64,000 bases of DNA from Staphylococcus shinii (GTDB lineage Bacteria > Bacillota > Bacilli > Staphylococcales > Staphylococcaceae). The stretch is taken from contig NZ_JAGEVL010000006.1 in the NCBI RefSeq assembly GCF_017583065.1, forward strand, positions 108,057 to 172,056, in the 5' to 3' direction. Positions 1 to 9,100 of the stretch are shown here, piece after piece (the first letter of the stretch is position 1; each line of letters starts with the position of its first letter). Position numbers and translations under genes: made by a program. The notes under the pieces are model-generated. The model was not told the DNA's origin, did no database searches, and worked only from the letters and a program-made list of their open reading frames with translations.

Positions 1-389
1 CGAAAGATGAAATGTTAGAAATGATTGAAAAAGACTTTGATATTGAAGCTGTTAGCCCTAAATACTATGGGGAAGTGGCTAAATATTATAAACATAAAGG
101 CACTGAAGCGCAATTTGGTTTGATTACAAGCGTTTCTCAATCTTTTTGTTCTACATGTACACGCGCGAGGCTTTCATCAGATGGCAAGTTCTATGGATGT
201 TTATTTAGTACAGTAGATGGTTTTGATGTTAAAGAATATTTGAGAAATGGCGCGACTGATACCGAGTTATTTGAACAATTTAAGCTTCTGTGGAATATAA
301 GAGATGATCGTTATTCAGATGAACGTACAGCCCAAACAGTTGAAAATAGAAAACGTAAAAAAATAAACATGAATTATATTGGTGGTTAA
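1..389 (+). CDS. moaA: GTP 3',8-cyclase MoaA, C-terminal part (partial)
   Basis: This is the 3' end of a gene that begins before the window; the frame is open to base 1. MoaA is the radical-SAM enzyme that starts molybdopterin synthesis from GTP. Visible here is the C-terminal [4Fe-4S] cluster motif, Cys-x2-Cys-x13-Cys (in [19 protein letters not shown]), which positions GTP, and the conserved C-terminal Gly-Gly tail (NYIGG) that completes the active site. The N-terminal radical-SAM cluster lies outside the window. In staphylococci moaA is the last gene of the molybdenum cofactor cluster, and it is followed here by intergenic DNA. Confidence 0.95.
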   Translation, partial: KDEMLEMIEKDFDIEAVSPKYYGEVAKYYKHKGTEAQFGLITSVSQSFCSTCTRARLSSDGKFYGCLFSTVDGFDVKEYLRNGATDTELFEQFKLLWNIRDDRYSDERTAQTVENRKRKKINMNYIGG

Positions 390-400
390 TTTAATTAACT

Positions 401-432
401 TATTTAATGATAATAGCTATTATCATTAAATA
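401..432. repeat. Perfect 32-base palindrome after moaA
   Basis: Sixteen bases (401-416) are followed without a loop by their exact reverse complement (417-432), centred on AGCT. There is no T-run beside it, so it is not a classic terminator. It could still fold in RNA or be a protein site; the GATAAT/ATTATC halves resemble Fur half-sites but have the wrong spacing. Confidence 0.75.
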
Positions 433-494
433 TTAAGAACATCGACGTAATCATTACATTGCTTGAATGGGGTCACTCATTTCTTGTTACTACG

Positions 495-550
495 TCCCTA
501 TTAAAGTAGGCATTTCATACATTGCTTACTTTAATAGGGATTATTTTGTT
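495..550 (+). terminator. Stem-loop with T-rich tail (terminator; candidate end of a small RNA)
   Basis: Perfect 14-base arms, TCCCTATTAAAGTA at 495-508 and TACTTTAATAGGGA at 527-540, enclose an 18-base loop and are followed by a T-rich tract. It lies about 100 bases after the moaA stop, further than usual for that gene's own terminator. Confidence 0.65.
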
Positions 551-869
551 TTTAAAAATAAAATAAAAACAAACACATTAGCATAGCAAACACTACTATA
601 ATTATATCATATCATAAAGAGATTAAAGAATTATAAAATAATAATGTTAAATAAAGAGGTTAATCGAGGTTGAAACATTTTAGGGAATACAAATTTTTAA
701 AGATATTCATTTTAAGTGATATAAATAATGTTCAATAGAAAAAAATATTTATCTTTTCGATTAAAAATAATAGATTAAAAGAAGAAAGTGTTATATAATA
801 CTTTTGAAGCTTATTCATTAAGTAAAGCCAAATAAAACAACTAGAGTAGTCAATAAGGAGGCCATTTTT

Positions 870-1229
870 ATGGATAGTAAAGTATCATATTTTATAACAT
901 CTGAAAGAGATTTGTGTCAGTTAAAGCATTGGTTAAAATCGAAGCGTAAAATGTCAATTGAAGAATTTGTTGTATTGTTTAAAGTATACGAAGCTACAAG
1001 AATAAGTGGTAAAGAATTACGAGATGCCCTTCATTTCGAAATGCTTTGGGATACTAGTAAAATCGACGTAATTATAAGAAAGATTTACAAAAAAGAATTG
1101 ATTTCGAAAGTTCGTTCTGAGACAGACGAAAGACAAGTTTTCTATTATTACAATAATGCTCAAAAACAGTTATTAGATGGCATCATTAAAGAGGTTGAGC
1201 AAATTAATGTTGCACAACCAACAAAATGA
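870..1229 (+). CDS. sarV: SarA-family regulator SarV
   Basis: A 119-residue protein with the features of the single-domain SarA family of winged-helix DNA-binding proteins. The helix-turn-helix core spans about residues 28-80 and the DER motif of the wing is at residues 86-88. The stretch from about residue 29 to 90 agrees with S. aureus SarV as I remember it, and the position next to moaA fits the S. aureus arrangement. S. aureus SarV controls autolysis-related genes and is repressed by SarA and MgrA; regulation here is not visible. The start has a strong ribosome site (AAGGAGG). Cys15 is the only cysteine. Confidence 0.9.
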   Translation: MDSKVSYFITSERDLCQLKHWLKSKRKMSIEEFVVLFKVYEATRISGKELRDALHFEMLWDTSKIDVIIRKIYKKELISKVRSETDERQVFYYYNNAQKQLLDGIIKEVEQINVAQPTK

Positions 1230-1291
1230 TACATAAGTGATATAACTACAAAAGTAAAGATTAGGTTGGGGCATAAATCCTAGAAAAATAA

Positions 1292-1381
1292 CACTCAGAT
1301 GTTTTAATTCTGTACTGAACCCTAAAAGTTAGATTTTTAGTCTAACTTTTGGGGGGCACATCAATTCAAATCATCTGAGTG
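1292..1381. repeat. Nested palindromic element
   Basis: Outer arms of 10 bases (CACTCAGATG at 1292-1301, CATCTGAGTG at 1372-1381) enclose an inner stem of about 14 pairs (1320-1333 with 1341-1354, one T-G pair, seven-base loop). The right side runs into GCTTCTTTTT, so it may also terminate sarV transcription. The two-tier structure looks like a dispersed repeat unit; only one copy is in the window. Confidence 0.65.
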
Positions 1382-1408
1382 CTTCTTTTTATTCAATACT
1401 TCGTATTG

Positions 1409-1479
1409 TTGGCTCGCTTTCTTAAGGGACAGCTTCAGCCTGTAGTCCTCAGCTTATCCTGTTCCCTCAAAAGTCTCGC
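1409..1479. repeat. Imperfect inverted repeat
   Basis: GGCTCGC...AAGGGACAG on the left pairs imperfectly with CTGTTCCCT...TCTCGCC on the right around a loop of about 26 bases. It starts about 30 bases after the nested element, so the two may form one larger repeat. No coding potential. Confidence 0.45.
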
Positions 1480-1604
1480 CAAAATACCTCACATTTATAT
1501 ATAATTTTACATTATAATACTTTAGAAAAATAACGCCCTTACGTATAATTTAATAAACACGACTAAACTAAATTAACGAGCTAACTATAACCAAAACAAT
1601 AATG

Positions 1605-1648
1605 AAAAAGACAATTTCTATTTTATTTCAATAGAAATCGTCTTTTTT
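1605..1648. terminator. Bidirectional terminator
   Basis: Arms near 1605-1622 (AAAAAGACAATTTCTATT) and 1630-1648 form a long stem with A-runs on the left and T-runs on the right. It can stop sarV transcription on the plus strand and the MarR/MFS operon on the minus strand. Confidence 0.8.
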
Positions 1649-1738
1649 CACTAATACAAGAATTTTATATTCTAGATTCTTATCCTTACTATTTTATTAC
1701 CATAGTTAGATAATAAAATAATATTAAATAAATATTTT

Positions 1739-2950
1739 CTAGTTAGAAGTTAATTGCTTTACTTTTCTACCATGTAAAAAGTAATAAATAATTGCAGTTA
1801 TCAATACAATGATTGCCATGATGGCGTAAAGTTGTGCGTAACTTACAGAAGAAGTGATAAAGCCTAATACATATGGTCCAAAACCAAGGCCTAAATCAAG
1901 TCCTATGAAATAAGTTGAAGTAGCTATGCCATATTTTGCAGGTGGAGATACTTTTATAGCAATTGCTTGCATACAAGAAGAAATATTACCGTAACCAGCG
2001 CCTAAGAATAAACCAGCTAGAATAAGTAACCAACCATTATTTGTAATGCTCAAGGTTAAAAAAGTAATAATTAAGAAAAAGAATGCTGGGTATGCAATAA
2101 CATTTTCATTTTTTTGGTCCATTAAGCGACCTGCTATTGGTCGAGTAACTAACGAAGCGATAGCGTAAAATATAAAGAAGTAACTAGATATAGTTACAAG
2201 GTTGATTTCTTGTGCAAAGAACTGTAAAAACGTAAGAATTGAGGAATACGTTAGACCTGATATTAACATAATGATAGCAACAGGTACTGCTTCTTTTGCG
2301 ATATAATTGTTGATATTAAATTTCTTATTTTTAACTTGTTCAGACGTAGTTTGCGTTTTTGCTTCTAATTTAAACTCTAGGTTTACAAAGAATGAAATAA
2401 TAAAACTAACAATGCCACAGACCAAACAAATCAAAAATAATAATTTAATTGGGAAAGTATTGATAAGTAATAAACCAAAGAAAGGACCTATTGCGGCGCC
2501 AATAACAAGACTTAATGAGAATAAGCTGATACCTTCACTTTTTCTATCATTTGGTGTTACATATGCTGCAATTGTCCCTGTTGCGGTAGTAGTAACGCCT
2601 GTAGCAATTCCATTAATTAATCTAGTAAACATTAATAACGCCAATGATCCTTCTATAAAATAAAAGAGTTGCGTGATGATTAAGAATATCAAACCAATTA
2701 ATAAGATGGTCTTTGGGCCTACTTTATTAACATATTTACCGGTCGCGAATCGACCAATTAGTGAGCCAATGATAAATAAGCCTGAAACGAGTCCAGCGAT
2801 ACTATCAGAAACATTGTATTCTGATTTAGTATAACTGGCTATAATAACGATAAGTAAATACATACTAAGATATATTGCAAAGTTCGTTATAAAATTGATA
2901 TTAAAGCTTTTAGTCCATATAGGGGATCTCATGGATGATGATTGATTCAT
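1739..2950 (-). CDS. MFS transporter, probable drug efflux
   Basis: A 403-residue major facilitator protein with about 12 hydrophobic segments and a central cytoplasmic loop near residues 195-220. The motif-A-like stretch GRFATGKYVNKVGPKTIL follows the second segment, as in proton-coupled exporters. The start follows the stop of the upstream MarR-type gene by one base, with a ribosome site (GGAGG) inside that gene's end, so the two form an operon. A MarR regulator paired with an MFS pump usually means ligand-induced efflux of a toxic or phenolic compound. The substrate is unknown and could equally be a metabolite. Confidence 0.85.
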   Translation of the reverse strand: MNQSSSMRSPIWTKSFNINFITNFAIYLSMYLLIVIIASYTKSEYNVSDSIAGLVSGLFIIGSLIGRFATGKYVNKVGPKTILLIGLIFLIITQLFYFIEGSLALLMFTRLINGIATGVTTTATGTIAAYVTPNDRKSEGISLFSLSLVIGAAIGPFFGLLLINTFPIKLLFLICLVCGIVSFIISFFVNLEFKLEAKTQTTSEQVKNKKFNINNYIAKEAVPVAIIMLISGLTYSSILTFLQFFAQEINLVTISSYFFIFYAIASLVTRPIAGRLMDQKNENVIAYPAFFFLIITFLTLSITNNGWLLILAGLFLGAGYGNISSCMQAIAIKVSPPAKYGIATSTYFIGLDLGLGFGPYVLGFITSSVSYAQLYAIMAIIVLITAIIYYFLHGRKVKQLTSN

Positions 2951-2951
2951 A

Positions 2952-3386
2952 TTATATTTCCTCCATTTTTGTTATCTCTTTATGAATTTTTTCAATGACT
3001 TTAACTGTATATTGCAAATCATCTTCAGATAAACCAGTTTTTTGAATGATTTCTTCTTGCACGATAGACACACGTTTATTAATTTTGTCATAAAGGTCTT
3101 GTCCTTCTTCAGAAAAAGATAATAATTTTTCTCTTTTATCATCACCTGTTTCTATCTTTAACAAAGACTTTTCAGAGAGTACTTTTAAAATTTTACGAGT
3201 CGTAGGTTTTTCGATTGCGCGACGTTTAGAAATTTGAACTAAAGTAGTTGGTGAATTAAGCGCAATGTCTTTCATTACTAACCATTGTGCAGGGTATAAG
3301 TCATAATCTTCAAATATAGGTGAAAATAACTTTGTATAAGGTCGGTAAATTGCAATTAAATTATTGAATATACTAGATGTATTCAT
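2952..3386 (-). CDS. MarR-family transcriptional regulator
   Basis: A 144-residue winged-helix protein. The helix-turn-helix lies about residues 47-72 and the wing carries the family's DDKRE-type motif at residues 82-86. Long N- and C-terminal helices fit a MarR dimer. It is first in an operon with an MFS exporter. A perfect 7-3-7 palindrome between its ribosome site and promoter region is the likely self-operator, so the protein probably represses itself and the pump. There is no cysteine, so thiol-based sensing of the OhrR kind is unlikely; a small-molecule ligand is more likely. Confidence 0.88.
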   Translation of the reverse strand: MNTSSIFNNLIAIYRPYTKLFSPIFEDYDLYPAQWLVMKDIALNSPTTLVQISKRRAIEKPTTRKILKVLSEKSLLKIETGDDKREKLLSFSEEGQDLYDKINKRVSIVQEEIIQKTGLSEDDLQYTVKVIEKIHKEITKMEEI

Positions 3387-3403
3387 AATAACCTCCTGAA
3401 AAT

Positions 3404-3420
3404 AGTTAGCAAAGCTAACT
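3404..3420. promoter_or_regulatory. Probable MarR operator palindrome
   Basis: AGTTAGC-AAA-GCTAACT is a perfect inverted repeat just upstream of the ribosome site of the marR-type gene. Size, symmetry and position are those of MarR-family operators. Assignment to the adjacent regulator is inference. Confidence 0.75.
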
Positions 3421-3598
3421 TTTAATAACGAATAATATTCTAAACCTTTTTAGTAAATAAATCAATAGTATCTTTTTAAGTAACGGTGAAAAATTGTGAT
3501 ATGGATAGAATTAACAAATTATTTGGCTGTTTATAAGAAGTAAAGTGGTACGCAATTTGTTATGATTAGGTTAAAGACGAAAACAGGGGAGAAAAGTT

Positions 3599-4360
3599 AT
3601 GCAATATTTAAAATTAGATCATTTAGTACACTATATACAACATTTGGACAACTTTAAATATCCAGGACATTTGCTAACTTTACAACAAGGTGGACAACAC
3701 GAGAAATTAGGTACATATAATAGGTTGGCTTACTTAAACAATGCATATATTGAGTTAATTGATGTATACAAACCGGATGTCTTACAAAAAATAATTAAAA
3801 CTGATGAGGGCAGGGTGTCATTTCCTTCTAAAATAGTTCAAGATAATTATGCACAAGGTTTAAAAACATTAGCCTTTCGTACACAAGATATTGAGCAATT
3901 AAAATTAGACTTAGAAAAAAAAGATGTAGAGGTTATTGGTCCTGTAAACATGCAAAGAGAGAATATGAAAGGCGATAAAACGTCTTGGAAATTATTATAT
4001 ATTGCTGACCCAGATTATAGAGTAAAACCCCCATTTTTTATCCAATGGAATGAACAAGAAGATACGCGGAATGAAAAGTTAGCATCATTACGTCAAAATG
4101 AATTTATAATTCAATCTGTTGAATTGACTAGTACTGAGCGTGAACATACAGTGAATAAGTGGCAACGTTGGTTTGATATGGAAATTATAAACGAAACAGA
4201 AAGTGTCACAACATTAAAATTAATGGGGGATGAAATATTATTTAACATTAGTGATGGTAATGATTCAGGTTATAAATCAGTCACTATAAAAGATAATAAA
4301 ACAACGTCCCCTTATACATTAATTATACGTGGTTTAAGTTACAAATTTATAGCAGACTAA
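3599..4360 (+). CDS. VOC-family (glyoxalase-like) protein
   Basis: A 253-residue protein resembling the glyoxalase-like domain family of the vicinal-oxygen-chelate fold. The N-terminus (LDHLVHYIQHLD) has the typical first beta strand with a possible metal-binding histidine. A second module begins near residue 165 (FIIQSVELTST). The start has GGGGAGA upstream at good spacing. Members of this family are widespread in staphylococci next to femX but have no known substrate. Its stop codon overlaps by four bases the stop of a convergent membrane gene. Confidence 0.7.
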   Translation: MQYLKLDHLVHYIQHLDNFKYPGHLLTLQQGGQHEKLGTYNRLAYLNNAYIELIDVYKPDVLQKIIKTDEGRVSFPSKIVQDNYAQGLKTLAFRTQDIEQLKLDLEKKDVEVIGPVNMQRENMKGDKTSWKLLYIADPDYRVKPPFFIQWNEQEDTRNEKLASLRQNEFIIQSVELTSTEREHTVNKWQRWFDMEIINETESVTTLKLMGDEILFNISDGNDSGYKSVTIKDNKTTSPYTLIIRGLSYKFIAD

Positions 4361-4608
4361 TAAATATATAAATATGCACTATGTGCAATTATGAATATGT
4401 GTATCAAAGATATGATAAGTGTTAAAATAGCTAAGTAAGTAGAAATTTTTTGAGTACGCAATAATACTAAATAAACAGATATTATAAATGTGAAAGCTGC
4501 TAAAATGATTCTTAAGCTTAAATATGAAATTGTAAGTGGTTCATTGATAGCTTGAAAAATGAAAATTAAATTAATTAATAATAGTAAACCAGTAATAAAA
4601 ATCCTCAT
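4357..4608 (-). CDS. Small integral membrane protein, unknown function
   Basis: An 83-residue protein with three predicted membrane segments (about residues 2-19, 29-48 and 56-80). No signal peptide cleavage site or catalytic motif. A GAGG ribosome site precedes the ATG at workable spacing. It is divergent from femX and overlaps the end of the VOC gene tail to tail by four bases. I do not recognise a family. Confidence 0.6.
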   Translation of the reverse strand: MRIFITGLLLLINLIFIFQAINEPLTISYLSLRIILAAFTFIISVYLVLLRTQKISTYLAILTLIISLIHIFIIAHSAYLYIY

Positions 4609-4727
4609 AAAAAAACCTCATTTCTATATTTATTATAGTATAGCAAATGATGGTTTGTATGTGAAAATTAGAATAAAACAATATATAATATCAAAGAATT
4701 GAATTGATAAAGGAGAAATCGGTTTTT

Positions 4728-5978
4728 ATGGAAAAGATGAATATCACTAATCAAGCGCATGATGCATTTGTTAAAGCTCATCCGCAAGGTGACTTATTAC
4801 AATTAACTAAATGGGCTGAAACCAAGACATTAACTGGCTGGTATTCAAGACGTATCGCAGTTGGAGAAGAAGGAGAAATTGTGGGTGTAGGACAACTGTT
4901 GTTTAAAAAAGTGCCTAAGTTGCCTTATACACTTTGTTATATTTCACGTGGTTTTGTTACTGACTATAGTAATAAGTTGGCTTTAGAGACATTGTTGGAA
5001 GCTGCTATGCAAATTGCTAAAGAAGAAAAAGCGTATGCAATTAAGATTGATCCAGATGTAGAAGTAGATAAAGGTGCGGAAGCTTTAACCAATTTACGTG
5101 CATTAGGTTTTAAACATAAAGGATTTAAAGAAGGACTATCTAAAGATTACATACAACCAAGAATGACAATGATTACACCAATCGACAAAACAGATGAAGA
5201 ATTGATTCAAAGTTTTGAGCGTCGTAATCGTTCAAAAGTAAGATTAGCATTAAAACGTGGTACGACAGTTGAACGTTCAAATAGAGAAGGTTTAAAAACA
5301 TTTGCTAATTTAATGCAGATTACAGGAGAACGTGATGGTTTTTTAACAAGAGATATTAGCTATTTCCAGAATATCTATGATGCCTTACATCCTGACGGTG
5401 ATGCAGAGTTATTCCTAGTTAAATTAGAACCCAAACCAGTTTTACAAGAATTAAGAAAAGAATTACAAGAAATTGAAGCTGAAAAAGTAAAACTAGCTGA
5501 GAAGAAACAAGATAAAAAGACACTTAATAAAATCAACGATGCAGATAATAAAATCAGTAAAACGCAAGAACTGATTGATGAAATGGTTACATTAGAAACT
5601 AATCATCCAGAAGGTATATACTTATCAGGCGCATTGTTAATGTTCGCAGGTAATAAATCATATTATTTATATGGTGCTTCTTCAAATGAATATCGTAATT
5701 TCTTACCAAACCATCATATGCAATTTGCAATGATGCAGTATGCTAGAGAGCATGGCGCCATGACTTATGATTTTGGGGGCACAGATAACGATCCTGATAA
5801 AACTTCTGATCATTATGGTTTATGGACATTTAAAAAAGTTTGGGGCACTTATTTGAGTGAAAAAATTGGTGAATTTGATTATGTATTAAATCAACCACTA
5901 TATCAAGTTATTGAGAATTTTAAACCTAAACTTACTAAAGCAAAAATTAAATTATCAAGAAAATTAAAAAATAAATAA
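4728..5978 (+). CDS. femX: FemX (FmhB), lipid II:glycine glycyltransferase
   Basis: FemX adds the first glycine of the pentaglycine bridge to the lysine of lipid II using glycyl-tRNA; it acts at the inner membrane face and is essential in S. aureus. The 416-residue protein has the two GNAT-like subdomains of FemABX and an inserted helical hairpin (about residues 237-291) of charged coiled-coil character. Sequence such as ERRNRSKVRLALKRGT and DFGGTDNDPD is typical of FmhB. I chose the ATG at 4728, which has AGGAG at 4711-4715 and matches the family start; an in-frame TTG at 4704 lies before that ribosome site. A downstream stem-loop ends the unit. Confidence 0.95.
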   Translation: MEKMNITNQAHDAFVKAHPQGDLLQLTKWAETKTLTGWYSRRIAVGEEGEIVGVGQLLFKKVPKLPYTLCYISRGFVTDYSNKLALETLLEAAMQIAKEEKAYAIKIDPDVEVDKGAEALTNLRALGFKHKGFKEGLSKDYIQPRMTMITPIDKTDEELIQSFERRNRSKVRLALKRGTTVERSNREGLKTFANLMQITGERDGFLTRDISYFQNIYDALHPDGDAELFLVKLEPKPVLQELRKELQEIEAEKVKLAEKKQDKKTLNKINDADNKISKTQELIDEMVTLETNHPEGIYLSGALLMFAGNKSYYLYGASSNEYRNFLPNHHMQFAMMQYAREHGAMTYDFGGTDNDPDKTSDHYGLWTFKKVWGTYLSEKIGEFDYVLNQPLYQVIENFKPKLTKAKIKLSRKLKNK

Positions 5979-5998
5979 GCAATCAAATTCAAATGCAT

Positions 5999-6052
5999 GC
6001 ACGTTATAAAGTTTTAGAATTAATTTAATAAACTATATAACGTGCGCTATTT
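5999..6052 (+). terminator. Stem-loop after femX
   Basis: GCACGTTATA at 5999-6008 pairs with TATAACGTGC at 6036-6045, with further A-T pairs inside. The tail is T-rich only in part, so efficiency is uncertain. Confidence 0.55.
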
Positions 6053-6166
6053 ATGTATACATATTTTACCGGTATTTATATTAATTAATGTTAACGCATC
6101 AAAAAGGGAAAATTTATTATTACTACAGAATGTGTCTTACTTAAGAAAAGGGAGAGGGGAAATTAT

Positions 6167-9100
6167 ATGATAAAGAAAATGTTGCAGTTTTCGTTGGGGA
6201 ATAAATTCGCCATATTTCTAATGGTAATATTGGTTGTTTTAGGTGGATTATATGCTAGTGCTAAAATGAAATTGGAATTATTACCTGATGTAGAATCTCC
6301 AATGATTACAGTACAAACTTCTATGCCAGGTGCTACGCCGGAAACAGTTAAAGAAGACGTCAGTGATAAGATTGACGATCAAGTTAGATCGATGGCTAGT
6401 GTTAAAAATGTCACAGCACAGTCCATACAAAATGCTTCTATGGTTACAGTAGAATATGAAGAAAGTGTAGACTTGGATAAAGCGGAAAATGATTTAAAAA
6501 AAGAAATTGATAAAATCAAATTTGATGAGGGTATCGAAGAACCTGAACTTTCAAGAAATTCAATGGACGCCTTTCCGATTGTAGCATATTCATTTACCAC
6601 TAAAGATAATAACTTAAAAGATACAACTAACAAAATTAATCATCAATTAATACCGAAACTACAAACAATAGATGGTGTACAAAATGCCCAACTAAATGGT
6701 CAAACATCACGTGAAGTTTCTATTAAATTTAATCAAGATAAACTTGAAAGTAATGGTTTAACCAAAGATAGCATTGAACAGTATTTGAAAAGTGCTACAA
6801 GTGAAACGCCACTGGGATTATTCCAATTTAATAATACGGAAAAATCTGTTGTTATTGATGGTGAATTTACATCTGTAGATGCACTTAAAAACTTAGACAT
6901 ACCATTATCTGTTGGTGCTAGTTCAGGTGCTGCGCAGTCACAAAGTGAAGGTGATTCAAGCGATCAAATGATGCAAGAATCTAATGGACAAAGTGAGCCA
7001 CAAACTTCAGCTAACGCTCAGGCACAATCGGACAGTTCTTCATTGAGTAGCCAATCTGAAGAAGCTGAAATACCTTCAGTTAAATTAAAAGATATTGCAG
7101 ATGTAACAGCCGGAGATGAACGTGAATCTATATCTAAAACAAATGGTAAAGATGCTGTAAACGTACAAATTACAAAAGCGCAAGATGCAAACACAGTTCA
7201 AGTAGCTAAAGATACGAAAAAAGAAATAGATAAACTTATTAAAGAAAACCCAGATATGGTTGCTACAAAAGTAATGGATACAGCAAAACCGATTGAAGAC
7301 GCACTGTATACCATGATTGAAAAAGCGATATTAGGTACGATTGTGGCAATTATTGTTATTTTATTATTCTTAAGGAATATTAGAACAACAGCAATTGCCG
7401 TTGTTTCAATACCGATGTCTATTTTAATAGCGATGGTTGCTTTAAAATTATCGGATGTATCACTAAACATTCTAACATTAGGCGCATTAACGGTTGCAAT
7501 CGGCCGGGTCATAGACGATTCAATTGTAGTAGTAGAAAATATTTATCGAAGATTATCAGATAGAAATGAGTCATTATCAGGAGATCGATTAATTGTAAGT
7601 GCAACGAGTGAAGTATTTAAACCAATCATGTCATCAACGATTGTAACGATTATCGTGTTCTTACCGCTAGCATTTGTCACTGGCTCTGTTGGTGAAATGT
7701 TTAGACCTTTCGCATTAGCGATAGCTTTTAGTTTATTAGCGTCGTTGCTTGTTTCTATTACAATTGTGCCTGCTTTAAGTGCTACATTCTTTAAAAAAGG
7801 CGTTAAAAACCATAAAGAAGAGTCTCTAGGTTTTATTGGTAGAAAATATAAAACAATTTTAAAATGGTCATTAAATCACAAATGGCTTGTTATCTTAATT
7901 AGTACGATTATTTTAATAGCAAGTATTGGATTAGGTGCAGCTAAGTTAGGAACTAGTTTTATTTCTACGGGTGAAGATAAATTTATGGCATTAACCTACA
8001 CACCAAAACCTGGAGAAACGAAAAAAGGTGTGTTAAATCATGCAGAACAAGTTCAAAAATATTTAAATAAAAAAGATAAAGTGAAAACTGTACAATATTC
8101 TGTTGGGGGCGCATCACCTACAGACCCAACTGGTAGCTCAAACAGTATGGCAATTATGGTGGAATATGATTCAGATACACCAAATTTTGATGAAGAGCCA
8201 GATAAAGTGTTACAACACATAGAAAAATTTAAACATCCAGGTGAATGGGCAAATCAAGATATGGGAACAGGTGGTAGTAATAATAAACTTGAAGTTTCAG
8301 TGACTGGACCAACGCTTGAAGCCATTAAAGGTACAGTTAATAAAGTTGAAGATGAAATGAAAGACATTAGTGGTATGGCTAATGTCAAATCTGATTTAAC
8401 ACAGACATATGATCAATATAATATTAAAGTAGATCAGAATGAAGCCGCTAAATATGGCTTGTCAGCATCACAATTAGCGATGACCCTAAATCAAAACACA
8501 CCTGAACAAAGTGTTACTACTGTAAAAGAAAAAGGGAAATCCATTGATGTGAAGATTAAGGAAGATAAAGAAACAGATTGGTCGAAAGAGAAGTTAGAAA
8601 ATACGGAATTACAAACACCGATAGGCCGAACAATAGAATTAAGCGATATAGCTACATTAGAACAAACTAAAACACCGAATAAGATTGAAACAAAAGCAGG
8701 TGATTATACTGCTACCGTCTCAGCTAAAGTGACGAACGACGATGTTGGTGGTACGGCTCAAAAAGTGTTATCTAAAGTGAACGACCTTGATACGCCTACG
8801 AATGTGAAAATAAACGTAGGAGGCGCGAATGAAGATATTAGTAATGCAATTACTCAATTAGCTTTCGCCATGTTAGCAGCTATTATCATTGTTTATTTAG
8901 TGCTAGTGCTAACATTTAAAGGGGCACTTGCACCTTTCACTATATTGTTCTCTTTACCATACACAGTAATTGGTGTAGTACTCGCATTAGTCATTACGGG
9001 AGAAACCATTTCTGTACCAAGTATGATTGGTATGTTGATGTTGATAGGTATTGTTGTTACTAATGCTATTGTGTTAATAGACAGAGTGATTAATAAACAA

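Larger units (their letters stand above)
390..869. other. 480-base intergenic region between moaA and sarV
   Basis: No plausible gene. It holds a perfect 32-base palindrome, a strong stem-loop with a T-rich tail, and, just before sarV, a TATAAT at 794-799 that could be the sarV -10 box (its -35 is poor). The remainder is very AT-rich without a clear signal. Confidence 0.6.
1230..1738. other. 509-base intergenic region after sarV with palindromic repeats
   Basis: Contains a nested stem-loop (about 1270-1390), an imperfect inverted repeat (1409-1479) and a terminator (1605-1648). No gene is supported. The sequence TTGGGGCATAAATCC at its left end resembles a motif common between staphylococcal genes. 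Confidence 0.6.

Noticed and set aside
407..426. GATAAT...ATTATC as a Fur box after moaA
   Set aside because: The two halves are separated by AGCT, which does not fit the 19-base or 7-1-7 Fur site, and there is no gene start nearby.
446..457. CGTAATCATTAC as a Zur box
   Set aside because: The core matches, but the flanks of the Zur consensus (TCGTAATNATTACGA) do not and no zinc gene is adjacent.
2307..2663. Open frame on the plus strand inside the MFS gene
   Set aside because: Shadow of the real minus-strand gene; no ribosome site and no recognisable protein.
7198..7512. Minus-strand open frame inside the RND gene
   Set aside because: Antisense shadow of a long hydrophobic coding sequence.
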